From positions 4,712,001 to 4,776,000 of the forward strand of contig NZ_CP023699.1 in the NCBI RefSeq assembly GCF_008704495.1: a DNA stretch of 64,000 nucleotides, written 5' to 3'. Positions 1 through 7,938 of the stretch are shown here, piece after piece (the stretch's first letter is position 1; each line of letters starts with the position of its first letter). The stretch is from Streptomyces kanamyceticus (GTDB lineage: Bacteria > Actinomycetota > Actinomycetes > Streptomycetales > Streptomycetaceae). Under the pieces are notes generated by a model. That model was not told the DNA's origin and searched no databases. It saw nothing but the letters and a program-made list of their open reading frames with translations. The translations under genes and the position numbers were made by a program.

Positions 1-1356
1 GCCTCCCAGGATCACATCGGACTGTCCGGTCTCCGCGCATCCGAACGCCAGCCGCACACGGTGATTCGCGCGAATCGACGTGTTGATGACTTCGGCCTTC
101 GGGTTCTGCGTCGACAGCACGACGAGGATTTTCGATGAACGGAACTTCCTGGAAGCAGCCTTCATCTTCTTCTCAAACTCGGCCGCCTCCTTCTTCGAGT
201 CGGCCTCATCCGTATAGGTGCTGACCTCGTCGATGATGAAGAGCAGCGGCCGGTGATGCGCCTTGCCCATTCCGGCGCGGACCGATGCGCTGTTCTCCGC
301 AGAGCGCTTCTCGTGCCGCTCCTCCACGAAAGCGATGATGTCCATCATCCGGTCGTGGTCGGGAACCTCTTCGTAGATCAGGCACGCCTTTTCCGCGTAC
401 GCGAGATCCCCGTCCCCCTTGGCGTCGACCAGGACGATGTCCCAGCCGTTGACCAGGGCGAAATAGACGAGCCACTTGATCTCTTCGGTCTTTCCGCCGC
501 CGGACGATCCGGCAACCAGAATGTGCGTATCGCCGACCGGAGACTTGATCTCCACCACGGCGGCGTACATGTCGTAGCCGACCGGGATCACGCCCCGCTG
601 TGCGGCGTCCACCGGGTCGGGAAGGGCCGGGATGCGGCTGTAGACGGGCTGGTCGAGAACGGTGATGACCACGTGCCGCAGGCTCTGGCCCGGCCGCATC
701 GTGACCGTGGTCGCGTCCACACCGAGCCAGGAGATGACCCGCTCGGACTTGCCCGCCACGTCCCCGTACACGCCGCCGGGCGGCAGCTCGATGACCCACT
801 CTTCGCCCAGCTCGACTCGGCCGCGGCTGAGCGTGCGGGGCTTGCCCGCCGCGTAGTCGAGCTTCAGCGCGGCCGCCAGCTTCGGGGCCTCGTCGATCTG
901 GAAGGAAGCGGGCACCTCCCCCGGCGGCGTACCCGGCACGGCCGGTGCCGCCGTCATCTCTGTCTCGTCTGGCACGGCGGCAAGCCTCTCTTCCGGAGTT
1001 CCAGAGCCCGCCAAAGGGCTGCGCGGCGCGGGGTCTTGGATGCCTTCGGAGGCGAGCGCGGACACGACGGGGGCCTCCTTGCGCCGACGTGGCCCGTGGG
1101 CGCGCCGACGGGCCCTGTTCATGGCCAGCGCGCACGATCCGACCAGCAGCACGGCGATGCCGAGCAGCCACCACCGGTTGTCGTACACCCAGGACTCGAC
1201 CGCGTCGCGGTAGACCAGCCCGGAGGCGGGCACCGTGACAGCGAGCCCACCGATCAGCCAGCGGGCCTCCTCCGACATCGGCTTCTTCGCCGCGGGCCGG
1301 ATCGGCTTCGCTGCGGGTTTCGCTTCTTTCGTCTCTTCGACCGCTTCGGCGGTCAT
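1..1356 (-). CDS. FtsK/SpoIIIE-family conjugal DNA translocase (Tra), C-terminus cut by window edge
   Basis: Probable Tra protein, the single FtsK-like ATPase that moves double-stranded DNA between mycelia in Streptomyces conjugative elements. The reading frame is open from ATG at 1356 to base 1 (452 codons visible). Residues about 61-79 form a membrane segment and about 100-180 a low-complexity linker. The Walker A motif GSSGGGKT lies near 283-290 and a Walker B LLFIIDE near 371-377. An AGGA ribosome site lies a few bases before the ATG. It is the last visible gene of a leftward set and is separated from the upstream gene by a strong hairpin at 1527-1557. A chromosomal FtsK is unlikely given the short N-terminus and the Spd-like neighbours. 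Confidence 0.85.
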   Translation of the reverse strand, partial: MTAEAVEETKEAKPAAKPIRPAAKKPMSEEARWLIGGLAVTVPASGLVYRDAVESWVYDNRWWLLGIAVLLVGSCALAMNRARRRAHGPRRRKEAPVVSALASEGIQDPAPRSPLAGSGTPEERLAAVPDETEMTAAPAVPGTPPGEVPASFQIDEAPKLAAALKLDYAAGKPRTLSRGRVELGEEWVIELPPGGVYGDVAGKSERVISWLGVDATTVTMRPGQSLRHVVITVLDQPVYSRIPALPDPVDAAQRGVIPVGYDMYAAVVEIKSPVGDTHILVAGSSGGGKTEEIKWLVYFALVNGWDIVLVDAKGDGDLAYAEKACLIYEEVPDHDRMMDIIAFVEERHEKRSAENSASVRAGMGKAHHRPLLFIIDEVSTYTDEADSKKEAAEFEKKMKAASRKFRSSKILVVLSTQNPKAEVINTSIRANHRVRLAFGCAETGQSDVILGG

Positions 1357-1526
1357 ACGTCCTCATCTCTCTATCGGGGTGGGAAGGACGAACCCCTCGT
1401 GGCCTGTGCCGGATCTGCGCGGCGGACCTGCGGGACCTGCGGACCATGTCCGCCAGCCCGCCAGCCGTCGGCCAACCGGTGGCCAGGGGATGCGGTGCAT
1501 TCGACTGTCTTCCGGCAGTCGCAACA

Positions 1527-1557
1527 CAGCCCGGTCCCTCACGGAGGGGCCGGGCTG
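1527..1557. terminator. Strong hairpin between spd-like and tra genes
   Basis: Perfect inverted repeat with 14-bp arms interrupted only by a matched centre (CAGCCCGG then CCCTC, loop, GAGGG then CCGGGCTG). It starts 18 bases after the stop of the leftward gene ending at 1575. There is no T-run, which is normal for Streptomyces. It could terminate the spd-like transcript or attenuate read-through into tra. Confidence 0.6.
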
Positions 1558-1574
1558 CATTGGTGTGTGCCGGA

Positions 1575-2696
1575 CTACGCGCCCTGCTCGGCGAACTCCG
1601 CCTGGAGCTGCTCGTAGGTCTTGGCCATCCGCTCGTAACTGGCCGTGGCGCCCTGCGCCTTCATGGCGTTGATGAAGCCATTGAGGCTCTTCGGCGGGGC
1701 CAGCTCGGTGAAGATCCGGCGCCCGATGAAATACAGCTGCTCGTCGTTGAGACCGGGCTTGCGCCCCGGACCCTCGGAAAGATCCGAGGGGCCCTCGGAA
1801 TTACCCGAGCCGGATTCCGAGGGGTCGCCCTCCCGAGGGTTTTCGTGCAGGTCGGAGCCTTCCGAGGATTCCGAGGGCGCGGCTTCCTGGGGGGTGGCGG
1901 CCGGTGTGTACGGGGCCGGGACGACCGGCAGATCCGGGCCGCCCTCGGAATCGGCGGGGGCGGGAGACTCAATTCCGAGGGGGAGGCCCGCGGGTGCGGG
2001 GAGCACGTCCAGCGCGCGGGCCGCGAAAGCCTCTGCCTTCACCCCGTGCTTCTTCTCGGAGGCCGTCAGCTTCTCCTCGGCCGTGGCACGCGCCTTGTTG
2101 ATCTTCTTTTGCATGCCGGTCAGCGCCTTGGCCTGCACCGCCTGGCGGTGTGCCTGGGCGAGCGTCTCGGCCGTCTCGATGACGACCTCGTTCTCGGCGC
2201 CCGCCTTCAACTGCCGGGCATCGGCATAGGTGAGAGCCAGGGTGTTGCGGGCCGCCGCGGACTGCTCCGCGATGACCCGGGACGTCGCATCGTCGGCGAG
2301 CATGTGATCCGCGAAGATCCGCAACCCCATGAACACGGCGGCGGCCACCGGAACCAGCGCGAAGACGCGAGCATGGCCCATCAGCAGCAGGATCACGACC
2401 GACCCGGCCATCGAGGCAGCGGCCACGGACAGCATCACGGCCATCCCCAGAACACTGCGCTGCCGGATGGCCTGCTCGGACAGCTTCAGCGCGCCGATCC
2501 ACAGCGCGTCAAAAACCAGGGCGATGAACCAGGCCGCGATCGTGCCGAGCCTGCCGTCCAGTCCCAGGATCGGGGCCAGCTGACTGCCGACGGTGACCGC
2601 CACGACCGTCAGGGCCGCCAGCGTCAGCAGCTTCTCGATGACGGCGAACGGGTTGACGCCCCGGACCTTTCCGAGGGCGTTGGGTGTGTAGGTCAC
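1575..2696 (-). CDS. Spd-like transfer membrane protein
   Basis: 373 residues from a GTG at 2696, which overlaps the stop of the preceding gene (GTGA junction). The N-terminal half has about four hydrophobic segments (residues about 20-45, 50-72, 80-103, 104-125). A charged, probably coiled-coil stretch follows (about 130-230), then a Pro/Glu/Ser-rich linker and a conserved-looking tail beginning LNDEQLYFIGRRIF. Layout and position before tra fit the Spd (plasmid spread) proteins of Streptomyces elements, which help DNA move within the recipient mycelium. That role is inferred from context. In the linker the codons for SEG/SEGP-type repeats give a repetitive 'ccctcggaa' pattern. Confidence 0.6.
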   Translation of the reverse strand: MTYTPNALGKVRGVNPFAVIEKLLTLAALTVVAVTVGSQLAPILGLDGRLGTIAAWFIALVFDALWIGALKLSEQAIRQRSVLGMAVMLSVAAASMAGSVVILLLMGHARVFALVPVAAAVFMGLRIFADHMLADDATSRVIAEQSAAARNTLALTYADARQLKAGAENEVVIETAETLAQAHRQAVQAKALTGMQKKINKARATAEEKLTASEKKHGVKAEAFAARALDVLPAPAGLPLGIESPAPADSEGGPDLPVVPAPYTPAATPQEAAPSESSEGSDLHENPREGDPSESGSGNSEGPSDLSEGPGRKPGLNDEQLYFIGRRIFTELAPPKSLNGFINAMKAQGATASYERMAKTYEQLQAEFAEQGA

Positions 2697-3010
2697 AGTT
2701 CCTCCTGGGTCAGGGCGGCGCCGAACGCGAGGAGCCGCACCGTGGCGCCCGCGTAGTCGGCGTGCGCCTGCAGCACCCAGGTCTTGCCATCGCCCTGGGT
2801 GTGGAAGTCCACGGCAGCACGCTCGATACCCAGCGCGACCCGCCAGGGCTCGAACGCCCCCAAGTCGTCGTGCAGGGACAGCTCCAGCCGCTCCGGATAG
2901 ATGGAGGAGATGTGCATGGTCGGCGCGGGCAGATCGGGGAAGTCCAGGGCCAGCACGCGCAGTGCCAGCACAGGAACCATCACGTCCTTCACCGCCTGGT
3001 CCGCGCTCAC
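2693..3010 (-). CDS. Small hypothetical protein of the tra/spd operon
   Basis: 105 residues if it starts at GTG 3010, which overlaps the stop of the upstream gene. A start at 3040 is possible but would overlap that gene by more than 30 bases. No family is recognised. The sequence is mixed alpha/beta without membrane segments and contains a region resembling a beta-rich small domain (PTMHISSIYPERLELSL). Its stop overlaps the GTG of the Spd-like gene, so the three genes 3339-1575 look translationally coupled and probably act together in transfer. Confidence 0.55.
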   Translation of the reverse strand: MSADQAVKDVMVPVLALRVLALDFPDLPAPTMHISSIYPERLELSLHDDLGAFEPWRVALGIERAAVDFHTQGDGKTWVLQAHADYAGATVRLLAFGAALTQEEL

Positions 3011-3339
3011 GCCGCCACCGCCAGACCCTGCGCCCCGCACGCGGCCGAACGCCGCGCCGACGCCTTCCGCGTCCGCCGGGAGCGCGGGGCCTGCTTGGGC
3101 AGGTCACTCGTCTTCAGCAGCGCGTGGGCGTAGGCCGCGGCCACCGGGTCGACCTCCCTCAACTCCTTGACCACCTCGCGCGCCACGGCCAGCCGCGCCG
3201 CCCGATCCTTCGCGGACTCCTCGGCGGTGCCGGTGAACAGCTCCGGGTCGAACCCCGCCGCACGCTCGGCAAAACCCAACGCCAACTCCGCGAACTCCTT
3301 CGCGGTAACGGCGATATGACCAGCAACGATGCACTTCAT
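3007..3339 (-). CDS. Small hypothetical protein, first gene of the leftward transfer operon
   Basis: 110 residues, ATG at 3339, with a good AGAGGAG ribosome site. It is Ala/Glu/Arg-rich and mostly helical, with a basic C-terminus (SRRTRKASARR). No recognised domain. A degenerate copy of its 3' half is found at about 10031-10130, so this family was probably once duplicated in the element. Transcription would start in the long noncoding region to its right, which contains the GntR operators. Confidence 0.6.
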   Translation of the reverse strand: MKCIVAGHIAVTAKEFAELALGFAERAAGFDPELFTGTAEESAKDRAARLAVAREVVKELREVDPVAAAYAHALLKTSDLPKQAPRSRRTRKASARRSAACGAQGLAVAA

Positions 3340-3952
3340 GGGTCGTACTCCTCTGAGATCAGACGGAACGGGAACGGCCCAAACAGCGGCTCCGGGTCTA
3401 GCCACCCGGGGCCGCGCGCCGTAGAGGGAAAGAAGCTCGAAAGCCCTCATCAAACGGGCAGGCCGCAGATATCTGGTCGGCGCCCTGCCCGCATGACGAG
3501 TGACGGGCAAGCCCGTCACTGTCGTCTCGCGGCTCCCAGATGCGCCTTGCTCCGCCTCCTTTGGACGGCGCTTGGTCACCACGTCACTCAGTCGTCACTC
3601 GCTGAGTCGATCTCCCTGGAATGGCTACCTGTCATGGACCGGGTGCAGCCCAATCACCGGGGTCCCCGCCGATCCGATCCCTGGGTCTACGCCCGAGGGT
3701 CAGACCAGCGGCTTAGCCGATGACACCGATCGATCCGTGAAGACGACGGACTTCTACGTCTCCCCTGCCGCTCGAACCGCGTGCAAGCGGATCCGGCGGA
3801 GCATTCATGCAGGTCAAGAACTTGCAACCGCAGCTCGTGAATCCCTTTCGGGATCTGTCGGCGGCGCACATTCAGATTGACCTAGGTCAGTTCCGAATGC
3901 AAGAGGTGGCGCGGGAAAGGTTGGATTGACCTAGAGCGGTTACGCTCTAGGG
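3340..3952. promoter_or_regulatory. 613-bp noncoding control region between transfer operon and GntR gene
   Basis: No convincing gene in this stretch. It contains a perfect 9-bp inverted repeat GTGACGGGC-aa-GCCCGTCAC (3500-3519), a 6-bp repeat ACTCAG...CTGAGT (3586-3607), the 12-bp palindrome TGACCTAGGTCA (3878-3889) and a larger inverted repeat at 3930-3951. GC is lower than in the neighbouring genes. By position this is where a Streptomyces element would keep its divergent transfer promoters and possibly the cis-acting clt site recognised by Tra. The clt role is a guess from location only. Confidence 0.5.
3878..3889. promoter_or_regulatory. Palindromic operator TGACCTAGGTCA
   Basis: Perfect 12-bp palindrome about 75 bp upstream of the GntR gene. 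It shares the TTGACCTAG start with the second inverted repeat just before that gene, so both are likely targets of the same regulator, most simply the GntR protein itself. Confidence 0.5.
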
Positions 3953-3953
3953 A
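3926..3953 (+). promoter_or_regulatory. Promoter plus operator of the GntR gene
   Basis: A TTGACC -35-like hexamer at 3926-3931 is followed after 16 bp by TAGGGA (3948-3953) as a -10. The spacer and -10 are almost filled by an inverted repeat, CCTAGAGCG-gtta-CGCTCTAGG (3930-3951). With this promoter the transcript would start around 3960, which suggests leaderless translation from the ATG at 3962. The layout is what autorepression by a GntR dimer would need. Confidence 0.55.
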
Positions 3954-4327
3954 TGGATTGGATGGCGTGGAGCGGCGGCAGCGCACCGACGGCGAAGGAC
4001 ATCGCGGCGTACTACCGGTCCCGGATCGCGGCCGGTGAACTGGAGCCACTGGCTGCACTCCCGCCTGGCCGGAAGCTCGCCAAGCACCTGAAGGTTGCCC
4101 TCGCGACCGTTCAGAGTGCCTACGACGTGCTGAAGAGCGAGGGTCTGGCGGACTCCCGACCCGGCAGCGGCACCTTCGTTGCCGAAACCACTGATGATGC
4201 GAGCGCGCAGGATCGGGCCCGAGGGTTTCTCGATTTGCAGGGCGAGTTGAGCGCAGTCACCGCTCAACTCGCGGAGCTTTGCGAGCGCGTGGCGAAGCTC
4301 GAAGAAGAACGGACCGACTCCGCCTAG
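3953..4327 (+). CDS. GntR-family repressor (KorSA-like)
   Basis: Short GntR protein of 124 residues from ATG 3953, or 121 from ATG 3962, which fits the predicted promoter better as a leaderless start. A winged-helix domain covers about residues 10-80, with the typical PGRKLAKHLKVALATVQSAY recognition region and the wing SRPGSGTFV. A short helical tail (about 90-120) could dimerise. Small GntR proteins of this kind (KorSA of pSAM2, Tra repressors) silence transfer and replication genes in Streptomyces elements. The operators directly upstream support autoregulation and control of the divergent transfer operon. Confidence 0.8.
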   Translation: MDWMAWSGGSAPTAKDIAAYYRSRIAAGELEPLAALPPGRKLAKHLKVALATVQSAYDVLKSEGLADSRPGSGTFVAETTDDASAQDRARGFLDLQGELSAVTAQLAELCERVAKLEEERTDSA

Positions 4328-4502
4328 TTGTTCGGGCGCTGTCCTGTCTCCTCGAATGCTCATCACGCCTCCCTCCGTCCGACCTGCATCGATAGGCTGA
4401 TCTCGCCTTGCAGAACCAGTTCTAGAGGCTTGGCTTGACCGACCGCCAGGCTCGACATGTGGCCTCTCGAACAGGCCACGAAGGTCACATGAGGAGGGGG
4501 AG

Positions 4503-5915
4503 ATGGGACAGCGCCCGAACGACCTCACGCCTGACGCCAGTCCGTGGCATCAACTGGGTGCGGAGATGCGCGCCTGGCGGACTCACCGTCGGCTGTCGCT
4601 CGGCAAACTTGAGCAGAAGATCCGCTTCACCCCGAGCTATATGGCGAGGGTGGAGCGCGGCGAGCAGGCGGGCTCCGGAGATCTGGTTGCTTCGTACGAC
4701 CGCGAGTTGGACGCCGGTGGTTCCTTGATCCGGGAGTACAACCGAATCACTGGGCGGGGAGGAGTTCCGGATCCGGCCCGTGTCCATGTGTCCAATCCCG
4801 GCCTGCATGTGTCCAAGACTCCTGTGTCCCTGGTAGGGGACGCTGGCACAGAGGCACCGTCGTCGGAGGGGATATCCGTCCCCGTTCGTACTGATGACGG
4901 AAGGATCATCCACGTGTCTCTCTCCCGTCGAGCCATGCTGGGTGCTCTGGGGTCTGCCGCCGCGCTGTCGGCGATCCCAGAGGTCGCCACTGCAGTGAGC
5001 ATCCGCACTCCGCGGCCCCCGAGTGGCATGAACCCCATTGAGCACTTCCAGGCCACCCGCCGAGTGCTCATCGACAACGACAACCTGTTCGGGGCCCACA
5101 ACGTCATCCCCATCGTCAAACAGCAGATCGCAGCCATCAAGGAACTCCGAGAGCAACGACGGAGGGCGGACCGGCGCGCGCTCATCCAGCTGCAGACACA
5201 GTTCTCTGAGCTGTGTGGCTGGCTCACACAGGACATCGGCGACTTTCGGGCCTCGCAGCACTGGATGCAGCAAGCGCTGGAGGCGTCACACATGTCCGGG
5301 GACCCGGATCTGACGAACTACATCTTGGCCCGCAGGAGCCAGCTCGCCGGTGACATGCATGACGCCATCGAAGCCGTCGATGTCGCCGAAGCAGCCGAGG
5401 ACATGGCCACACCACGGAGTCGTCTGGCAGCCGTCGCGGCCACCTACGGAGCGCACGGCTACGCCCTCCGAGGAGAGAAGGACGCGGCTCAGCGGGCGTA
5501 CGAGCACGCGCACGAACTTCGGCAGACTATGGACCCAGACCCTGCATCGCCGTGGGGCGTATGGCTGGACGTCCCGTACATCGAAGTACAGCGAGCGCAC
5601 AGCCTCAGCGTGCTCGGCGACTACTCGGCAGCGGCCGAAGGGTTCCACGATGCCATCGCGGGCCTGCCGCCTGGCTTCCACCGAGACCGCGGCGTTTACC
5701 TCAGCCGGGCTGCCGTCGCTCACGCCGGTGCCGGAGAGCCCGAGCAGGCCGCCACCACGGGGCTGGAAGCCCTGAACATCGGGCTCGAAACGGGCTCTGC
5801 CCGCATCTCCCGCGAGTTGGCCCAACTCGACAGCCAGCTAAATCAGTGGCGTACCGTCGCCGGTGTGACCGACTTCAAAGAGGCCATGAGTGAGGCCGTA
5901 CTCCGGCAGGCCTGA
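4503..5915 (+). CDS. XRE-family regulator with helical-repeat sensor domain
   Basis: 470 residues with a GAGGAGGGGGAG ribosome site. An HTH_XRE domain lies at about residues 17-75 (MRAWRTHRRLSLGKLEQKI then FTPSYMARVERGEQ). A linker with a hydrophobic patch near 143-165 (SRRAMLGALGSAAALS) follows, and the rest (about 190-460) is helical and TPR-like. Such proteins are common cargo in Streptomyces elements and may bind peptides or small molecules. Two metabolic genes follow closely on the same strand (split RibD-like reductase and deaminase), so the three may form one regulated unit. Confidence 0.75.
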   Translation: MGQRPNDLTPDASPWHQLGAEMRAWRTHRRLSLGKLEQKIRFTPSYMARVERGEQAGSGDLVASYDRELDAGGSLIREYNRITGRGGVPDPARVHVSNPGLHVSKTPVSLVGDAGTEAPSSEGISVPVRTDDGRIIHVSLSRRAMLGALGSAAALSAIPEVATAVSIRTPRPPSGMNPIEHFQATRRVLIDNDNLFGAHNVIPIVKQQIAAIKELREQRRRADRRALIQLQTQFSELCGWLTQDIGDFRASQHWMQQALEASHMSGDPDLTNYILARRSQLAGDMHDAIEAVDVAEAAEDMATPRSRLAAVAATYGAHGYALRGEKDAAQRAYEHAHELRQTMDPDPASPWGVWLDVPYIEVQRAHSLSVLGDYSAAAEGFHDAIAGLPPGFHRDRGVYLSRAAVAHAGAGEPEQAATTGLEALNIGLETGSARISRELAQLDSQLNQWRTVAGVTDFKEAMSEAVLRQA

Positions 5916-5951
5916 GCCAGCATGCCCAGTCACCACAAGGAGAGAACCGCT

Positions 5952-6635
5952 GTGCCCCGTCCGTACGTGATCCTGAGCGTTGCGACGTCTATCGATGGCC
6001 ACATCGACGACACCAGCGCCACTCGGCTGCTGCTGAGCAATGCCGACGACTTCGACCGTGTTGACCAAGTACGGGCGGACTCGGACGCGATCCTCATCGG
6101 CGCTGGCACCATGCGTGCCGACAATCCCCGACTCCTGGTGAACAGCGAAGAGCGCCGCGCGAAGCGGGTCGCGGCTGGCAAGTCGGAGTTCCCGCTGAAG
6201 GTCACTGTGAGTGCCAGCGGTGATATCGACCCGAACCTGAAGTTCTGGCATCACGGCGGCGAGAAGGTGGCCTACACGACCGACGGCGGTGAGGAGACGC
6301 TCCGTGAGCGTCTCGCAGGCCTGGCCGATGTGGTCTCGACAGGCCAGGAACTCAACTTCGGCGAGCTCCTGGACGACCTGGGGAAGCGGGGGGTCGAGCG
6401 CCTGATGGTCGAGGGCGGCGGACAGGTCCACACAGCCTTCCTGTCTCAGGGGCTGGCCGACGAAATCCACATGGCTATCGCTCCCCTTGTCGTGGGCGAG
6501 GCGGACGCACCGAGCTTCCTGAACCCCGCCGCGTACCCCGGCGGTTCCACCCGGCGGATGAAGCTCGCCGAGGCTCGAACCATCGGCGATGTTGTCCTTC
6601 TGCGCTACCTGCCGAAGGAGTCGAGCGAAGCATGA
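5952..6635 (+). CDS. RibD C-terminal-type reductase (dihydrofolate reductase superfamily)
   Basis: 227 residues from GTG 5952, chosen because AAGGAGAG lies at the right distance; an ATG at 5922 is less well placed. It has the RibD_C/DHFR fold hallmarks: N-terminal PYVILSVATSIDGHI, ADSDAILIGAGTMRADNPRL, and C-terminal VERLMVEGGGQVHTAFLSQG. In riboflavin synthesis this domain reduces the ribosyl side chain of the deaminated pyrimidine with NADPH. Here it is a stand-alone protein that overlaps the following deaminase gene by 4 bp, which looks like RibD split in two with the domain order reversed. The actual substrate is unknown. Confidence 0.8.
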   Translation: MPRPYVILSVATSIDGHIDDTSATRLLLSNADDFDRVDQVRADSDAILIGAGTMRADNPRLLVNSEERRAKRVAAGKSEFPLKVTVSASGDIDPNLKFWHHGGEKVAYTTDGGEETLRERLAGLADVVSTGQELNFGELLDDLGKRGVERLMVEGGGQVHTAFLSQGLADEIHMAIAPLVVGEADAPSFLNPAAYPGGSTRRMKLAEARTIGDVVLLRYLPKESSEA

Positions 6636-7087
6636 AGCACCACGACGGTGACCGCCGCTGGATGGAGCGCGCGCTCCAGCTCGCGCACCTGTGCCCGCCA
6701 AGCCAGACGGCGTTCTCCGTCGGCGCGGTCATCGTCGACGCCGACGGCAACGAGATCTCAAACGGCTACTCCCGCGAGACGGATGACCACGTTCACGCCG
6801 AGGAGTCCGCCCTCGCGAAGCTCCCCACTGACGACCCTCGCCTCTCCAGCGCCACGATCTACAGCACCCTGGAGCCATGCACGAAGCGGAAGTCCCGGCC
6901 GCTCCCGTGCACCCAGCTCATCTTGAAGGCCGGACTTGCTCGGGTGGTCATCGCCTGGAGGGAGCCCGATCTCCTGGTCACCAACTGCACGGGGGTGGAG
7001 GACCTCCGCTCTGGTGACGTAGCAGTCGACGAGCTTCCCGCGCTCGCTGATGCCGCGATGGTGATGAACAGGCACCTGCTGCCATGA
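6632..7087 (+). CDS. RibD-type pyrimidine deaminase domain protein
   Basis: 151 residues; ATG overlaps the stop of the reductase gene. Zinc-site residues of the cytidine/deoxycytidylate deaminase fold are intact: H55-A56-E57 (VHAEES) and PC at 82-83 with C93. The spacing of nine between the two cysteines matches RibD (PC...PPC) rather than the PCxxC of cytidine deaminases. A RibD-like pyrimidine or related ring amine is therefore the probable substrate. With the preceding reductase it makes a complete two-step RibD-like pair, on a mobile element and beside an XRE regulator. Confidence 0.75.
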   Translation: MKHHDGDRRWMERALQLAHLCPPSQTAFSVGAVIVDADGNEISNGYSRETDDHVHAEESALAKLPTDDPRLSSATIYSTLEPCTKRKSRPLPCTQLILKAGLARVVIAWREPDLLVTNCTGVEDLRSGDVAVDELPALADAAMVMNRHLLP

Positions 7088-7106
7088 GATCTGCCGGGCG
7101 CTCAGC

Positions 7107-7328
7107 TCACACATCGCCGGTTCGCTTGCGGGCCTCGGCTCGGGCCGCCCGCAGCGCCGGGCTCTCCGTCACCGCTGCCCGTGCGGCGCGGAGAGCACGA
7201 CGAATCCGCGCCGCCTCCTCGCAATCCTCCTCGGCCTGGCAGGGTGCGCAGCCATCGATGTGCGCGAGGTACCCCTCGTACACCTCCTGAGCCCGTCGTT
7301 CTGAGGCGCACGTCTCGGGCGGGCTCAT
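7107..7328 (-). CDS. Small cysteine-containing hypothetical protein
   Basis: 73 residues, ATG at 7328 overlapping the stop of the upstream gene (ATGA). It has cysteines at 7, 27, 30 and 36 (CAPCQAEEDC), which could bind a metal or form a zinc-ribbon-like knuckle, followed by a basic Ala/Arg-rich helix. No family recognised. It is coupled to the 174-aa gene before it. Confidence 0.5.
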   Translation of the reverse strand: MSPPETCASERRAQEVYEGYLAHIDGCAPCQAEEDCEEAARIRRALRAARAAVTESPALRAARAEARKRTGDV

Positions 7329-7849
7329 CGCGTCCTCCCCTGAAGGGGGACGCGGGCGATGTGGACGAGCGCGGCGACGGACGGCAGCGGGCACAGGTCG
7401 CCGACGATGCGCGGTGGTACAGCCCAATACAGGCCCGTCGGACCGGTGAGGTCGAAGGCCGGCATACACAGATGATGCCCGGAGCCCAGCATCGGGGCCT
7501 CAGCGGCGTACTCCCACCGCGCCGTCGGGTACGGCTCGGTGAGTGCGTAGTAGGCGTGCTGCGTGTCGTTGTAGATGACCGGGCCGCGGAGCAGCTCGGC
7601 CAGGGTCGCGGTCACCGCGTCGAGGTCGGCAGTGCCGACCGCCGCGTGTACGAGCCGGGCGGTGAGGCACACAATGTTGAACCGCTTGCCGAGCGGCAGC
7701 AGCGCGACACCGCGCTCATCCCACTCGCGTCGGGCCTGCTGCGGCTCGTCCAGCGCGCGCGCCAACCAGTCGAATGCGGCGCTCACCAGCCTTGGGGATT
7801 CGCTACTTCCCGCACCGAGCGTGCTTCCGTCTTCCCGTCCGGTCGTCAT
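7325..7849 (-). CDS. Hypothetical protein, 174 aa
   Basis: No domain is recognised. The ATG start is at 7849. The middle is moderately hydrophobic (GVALLPLGKRFNIVCLTARL, then LLRGPVIYNDTQHAYYALTE), and the sequence looks like a soluble alpha/beta protein. It is transcribed leftward, 89 bp after the XRE gene ending at 7939, and is translationally coupled to the 73-aa gene. It could be a target of that XRE regulator, as XRE/small-protein pairs are common in Streptomyces. Confidence 0.5.
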   Translation of the reverse strand: MTTGREDGSTLGAGSSESPRLVSAAFDWLARALDEPQQARREWDERGVALLPLGKRFNIVCLTARLVHAAVGTADLDAVTATLAELLRGPVIYNDTQHAYYALTEPYPTARWEYAAEAPMLGSGHHLCMPAFDLTGPTGLYWAVPPRIVGDLCPLPSVAALVHIARVPLQGRTR

Positions 7850-7938
7850 CCGCCTACCCCCACGACTGCAGTCATGTGTCTCACATGCGGGACCGTAAGG
7901 GGAGCAGACGAGGGGGGAGGACCGGAATCCGGTCCCCT

